From positions 1 to 36,085 of the forward strand of contig JANYEU010000426.1 of assembly GCA_025362915.1 (NCBI GenBank): DNA of 36,085 nucleotides. The letters run 5' to 3'. The notes under the pieces were generated by a model, which did no database searches, was not told the origin of the DNA, and worked only from the letters and a program-made list of their open reading frames with translations. Origin of the DNA: Chitinophagaceae bacterium (lineage in GTDB: Bacteria; Bacteroidota; Bacteroidia; Chitinophagales; Chitinophagaceae). A program made the translations under genes and the position numbers. Positions 34,053-36,085 of the stretch are shown here, one piece after another; within the stretch, counting starts at the first letter, position 1; every line of letters begins with the position of its first letter.

Positions 34053-34095
34053 TAAAATTAATAAGTAGTTGGCAGTTAAACATGACTTTAGTCAT
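34053..34095 (-). promoter_or_regulatory. FNR/CRP-like operator and candidate promoter of the usp pair
   Basis: ATGAC-TTTA-GTCAT (34082-34095) is a perfect palindrome with the 5-4-5 geometry of FNR-family sites. On the minus strand a -7-like TAATTTTA (34053-34060, one mismatch from TAnnTTTG) lies downstream, which would put the palindrome centre about 42 bases before the transcription start, as in class II activation. A low-oxygen or redox activator is inferred, not shown. Confidence 0.5.
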
Positions 34096-34128
34096 ATTTA
34101 TTTTTTTTAGCAAATAAAAATATATAAC

Positions 34129-34164
34129 AAAAAAGGGCGTATAGTCAGTTAAGACTTTACACCC
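34129..34164 (-). terminator. Rho-independent terminator of metG
   Basis: On the minus strand GGGTGTAAAGTC pairs with GACTATACGCCC in 10 of 12 positions (the two others can be wobble or mismatch) around a short loop, followed by six T residues (plus-strand A at 34129-34134). It lies 24 bases after the metG stop. Confidence 0.85.
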
Positions 34165-34187
34165 CTCTCCTAAATATCATTCTATAA

Positions 34188-36085
34188 CTACCTTACTGTA
34201 GATCCTGTATTGACAGCCTCTTCTGGATTAATAAAATGCAATTTACCTACATTATCCTCTGCCATCAATATCATTCCGTTACTTTCTATTCCACGCATTT
34301 TTCTTGGTGCAAGATTTACAACTACGGTTACTTGTTTACCAACAATGTCTTCTGGTGTAAAATTAAGTGCGATCCCACTTACAATGGTTCTGATTTCAAA
34401 GCCTAAATCAACCGAAAGCTTCAATAACTTATCTGCTTTTGGCACTTTCTCAGCGGCCACTATTGTCCCTACCCTTAAATCTATCTTTGCAAAGTCATCA
34501 AATACTATCTCCGCTCCTACCGGTTCCAATTCTTTTACTACTCCTTTTTCCTTAATCTCTTCCAATATATTATTTGTTTTACTGTTTACTTGCGCTGCCT
34601 TTTCTTTCAGCTTTATTAATTGTGCCTCTATCTCTTCATTCTCTATCTTTCTAAATAGCAATTGTGGTTCGCGCAAACTATACCCCACTTTCAGCAAATC
34701 TATCCTACCGGCATTCTGCCATTCCAGCATCCTATCCACCACCTTCATCATCTTGCAGAGTTTACCAGCTGTAAATGGCAAGAAAGGATTAATAAGTATG
34801 GTTAGGTTTGCGGTTAATTGCAGGCACAGATGCAAACAGTTATCTATTTTCTTTTTACCATCCACCGACAGCACTCCGTCTATAGTTTCACGCTTTGCTA
34901 CCATCCAAGGTTCTTTTTCCTGCATGAATTTGTTTCCCTTACGGGCAAGATCCATCACTTCAAACAGTGCATCCCTAAACTTATATCCTTCCAACAATGT
35001 CTCAATCTTTATGGAAGAAGCTTTGATATCCAATATCAATTGTTTATCCGCCTCATCAATGATGTCATTGCTAAATACCGGCACTTTACCATTGCAGAGC
35101 TTATGCATCAACACAAATGTGCGATTAACAAAGTTGCCAAATATGTTTACAAGCTCGCTGTTGTTTGCATCCTGAAAGCCCTTCCATGTAAATTCACTGT
35201 CCTTTGTTTCGGGAGCTATCTGCGTAAGGTAATAACGTAATACATCCGCCATGCTTTCGCCGCCATTATCTTTTTTTACCCAGTGGTTTATATAGTCGTC
35301 CATTTCAATGCTCCATCCCCTGCTGGTACTCATCTTATCCCCTTCCAGGTTCATGAATTCATTGGCAGGAACATTGGTTGGCAGTATATTGCCATGCAAT
35401 TTAAGCATCACCGGGAAGATGATACAATGAAAAACGATGTTATCCTTACCCACAAAATGAACCAATTTGGTATCTGGTGCATACCAATAAGGTTTCCAGT
35501 CCTTTTCATTGTTCAATGCCCATTGCTTGGTGGCACTGATATAACCTATGGGCGCATCAAACCATACATACAATACTTTGCCAGCATCACTTTCGTTAAC
35601 CGCATTCCGTTGACCGTTTACCGAAGGGTCGGACTCGTTATCGGTTAACGGTAAACGATTAACGGTTGGCTGATTACTATTAACGGTAAGCGGCAAACGT
35701 ATTCCCCAATCCAAATCCCGCGTCACGGCACGTGGTTGCAATCCACCATCTATCCAACTCTTGCATTGCCCTACCACACTGGTACGCCAATCGTCCTTGT
35801 GTTCTTTCAATATCCATTCCCTCAAAAAATCTTCATGCCTATTTAATGGTAGATACCAGTGTTTTGTAGCCTTTTTTATAGGTGCATTACCACTTAGGGT
35901 ACTTACAGGATTTATTAGCATTTCTGGGCTTAACGAACTTCCACATTTCTCGCACTGATCGCCATAGGCGTTGTCATTTGCACACACAGGGCATGTACCT
36001 TTTATATATCTATCTGCCAAAAAGGTATTGGTTGCCTCATCATAATACTGTTCGCTTTCTTTCACCTCAAGGTCACCATTATCAT
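34188..36085 (-). CDS. metG: Methionyl-tRNA synthetase, C-terminal part (5' end outside the window)
   Basis: MetRS charges tRNA-Met with methionine. The frame is open to the window edge, and residues upstream of 36065 (DNGDLEV) continue the family sequence, so the HIGH-motif part lies outside. Visible are the zinc-binding knuckle CPVCANDNAYGDQCEKC, the VLYVWFDAPIGYISATKQW string, the KMSTS signature in LEGDKMSTSRGWSI, the anticodon-binding helical domain, and a C-terminal tRNA-binding domain of the Trbp111/EMAPII type (FAKIDLRVGTIVAAEKVPKA, then KADKLLKLSVDLG) as in homodimeric bacterial enzymes. Between DLDWGIRLPL and GKVLYVWFDA, where other MetRS have only a few residues, about 35 extra hydrophilic residues occur, encoded by repeat DNA. 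Confidence 0.95.
   Translation of the reverse strand, partial: DNGDLEVKESEQYYDEATNTFLADRYIKGTCPVCANDNAYGDQCEKCGSSLSPEMLINPVSTLSGNAPIKKATKHWYLPLNRHEDFLREWILKEHKDDWRTSVVGQCKSWIDGGLQPRAVTRDLDWGIRLPLTVNSNQPTVNRLPLTDNESDPSVNGQRNAVNESDAGKVLYVWFDAPIGYISATKQWALNNEKDWKPYWYAPDTKLVHFVGKDNIVFHCIIFPVMLKLHGNILPTNVPANEFMNLEGDKMSTSRGWSIEMDDYINHWVKKDNGGESMADVLRYYLTQIAPETKDSEFTWKGFQDANNSELVNIFGNFVNRTFVLMHKLCNGKVPVFSNDIIDEADKQLILDIKASSIKIETLLEGYKFRDALFEVMDLARKGNKFMQEKEPWMVAKRETIDGVLSVDGKKKIDNCLHLCLQLTANLTILINPFLPFTAGKLCKMMKVVDRMLEWQNAGRIDLLKVGYSLREPQLLFRKIENEEIEAQLIKLKEKAAQVNSKTNNILEEIKEKGVVKELEPVGAEIVFDDFAKIDLRVGTIVAAEKVPKADKLLKLSVDLGFEIRTIVSGIALNFTPEDIVGKQVTVVVNLAPRKMRGIESNGMILMAEDNVGKLHFINPEEAVNTGSTVR
35607..35665. 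repeat. Inverted repeat inserted in frame in metG
   Basis: CCGTTGACCGTTTACCG (35607-35623) pairs with CGGTAAACGATTAACGG (35649-35665) in 15 of 17 positions. Related GTTAACGG/TTAACCG words spread over about 35586-35690, which encodes the extra hydrophilic segment in MetRS. The reading frame is kept. Confidence 0.75.

Noticed and set aside
34210..35175. 321-codon plus-strand frame opposite metG
   Set aside because: It mirrors the well-identified MetRS sequence and is serine-rich low-complexity, as expected of an antisense shadow.

Overview
The window looks like chromosomal DNA of a Bacteroidota bacterium, probably from the Chitinophagales/Sphingobacteriia side. The basis is a type IX secretion (T9SS) cargo domain, a PorP/SprF protein, a DUF5689 lipoprotein beside a TonB-dependent receptor, an OmpA protein with thrombospondin type 3 repeats, AT-rich leaders, and promoter candidates of the Bacteroidota type (TTG, about 20 bases, TAnnTTTG). 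No tRNA, rRNA, insertion sequence, integrase or CRISPR array was seen.

Left part (1-7.9 kb): the 3' end of a large secreted protein with a T9SS sorting domain, a PorP/SprF protein, rsmA, a D-2-hydroxyacid dehydrogenase, then mreBCD on the minus strand, divergent from cmk, and a free methionine-R-sulfoxide reductase. These are mostly housekeeping genes.

Middle (7.9-16.9 kb, nearly all minus strand): a 586-base gap with TCTTCGA-type palindromes, an mlaEFD lipid-transport operon ending in a small unknown gene, and a second operon with a GH130 glycoside phosphorylase/hydrolase (broken by a one-base frameshift), a glycosyltransferase fused to an alpha/alpha-toroid domain, and a small protein resembling the release-factor/Pelota C-terminal fold. 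An OmpA/TSP3 protein follows.

Right-middle (17.3-23.5 kb, plus strand): a BamA-like barrel without visible POTRA domains, an MsbA-like ABC exporter and an LpxL/HtrB-like acyltransferase (both envelope lipid functions), then about 1 kb with no convincing gene that holds stacked inverted repeats and an exact 42-bp palindromic tandem array. An unrecognised 322-residue protein follows.

Right (23.5-36 kb): a secreted endonuclease/exonuclease/phosphatase-family enzyme divergent from a TonB-dependent receptor and a DUF5689 lipoprotein (a likely uptake locus), a leaderless trypsin-like protease with an intact H/D/S triad, a small membrane protein, a radical SAM enzyme, two tandem universal stress proteins behind an FNR-like palindrome, and metG (cut by the window edge) carrying an in-frame insertion made of inverted repeats.

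The best candidates for something undescribed are the 21.5-22.4 kb repeat region with its flanking unknown gene, the cytoplasmic trypsin-like protein, and the repeat-derived insertion inside methionyl-tRNA synthetase. Functions were assigned by reading motifs; no database search was possible.
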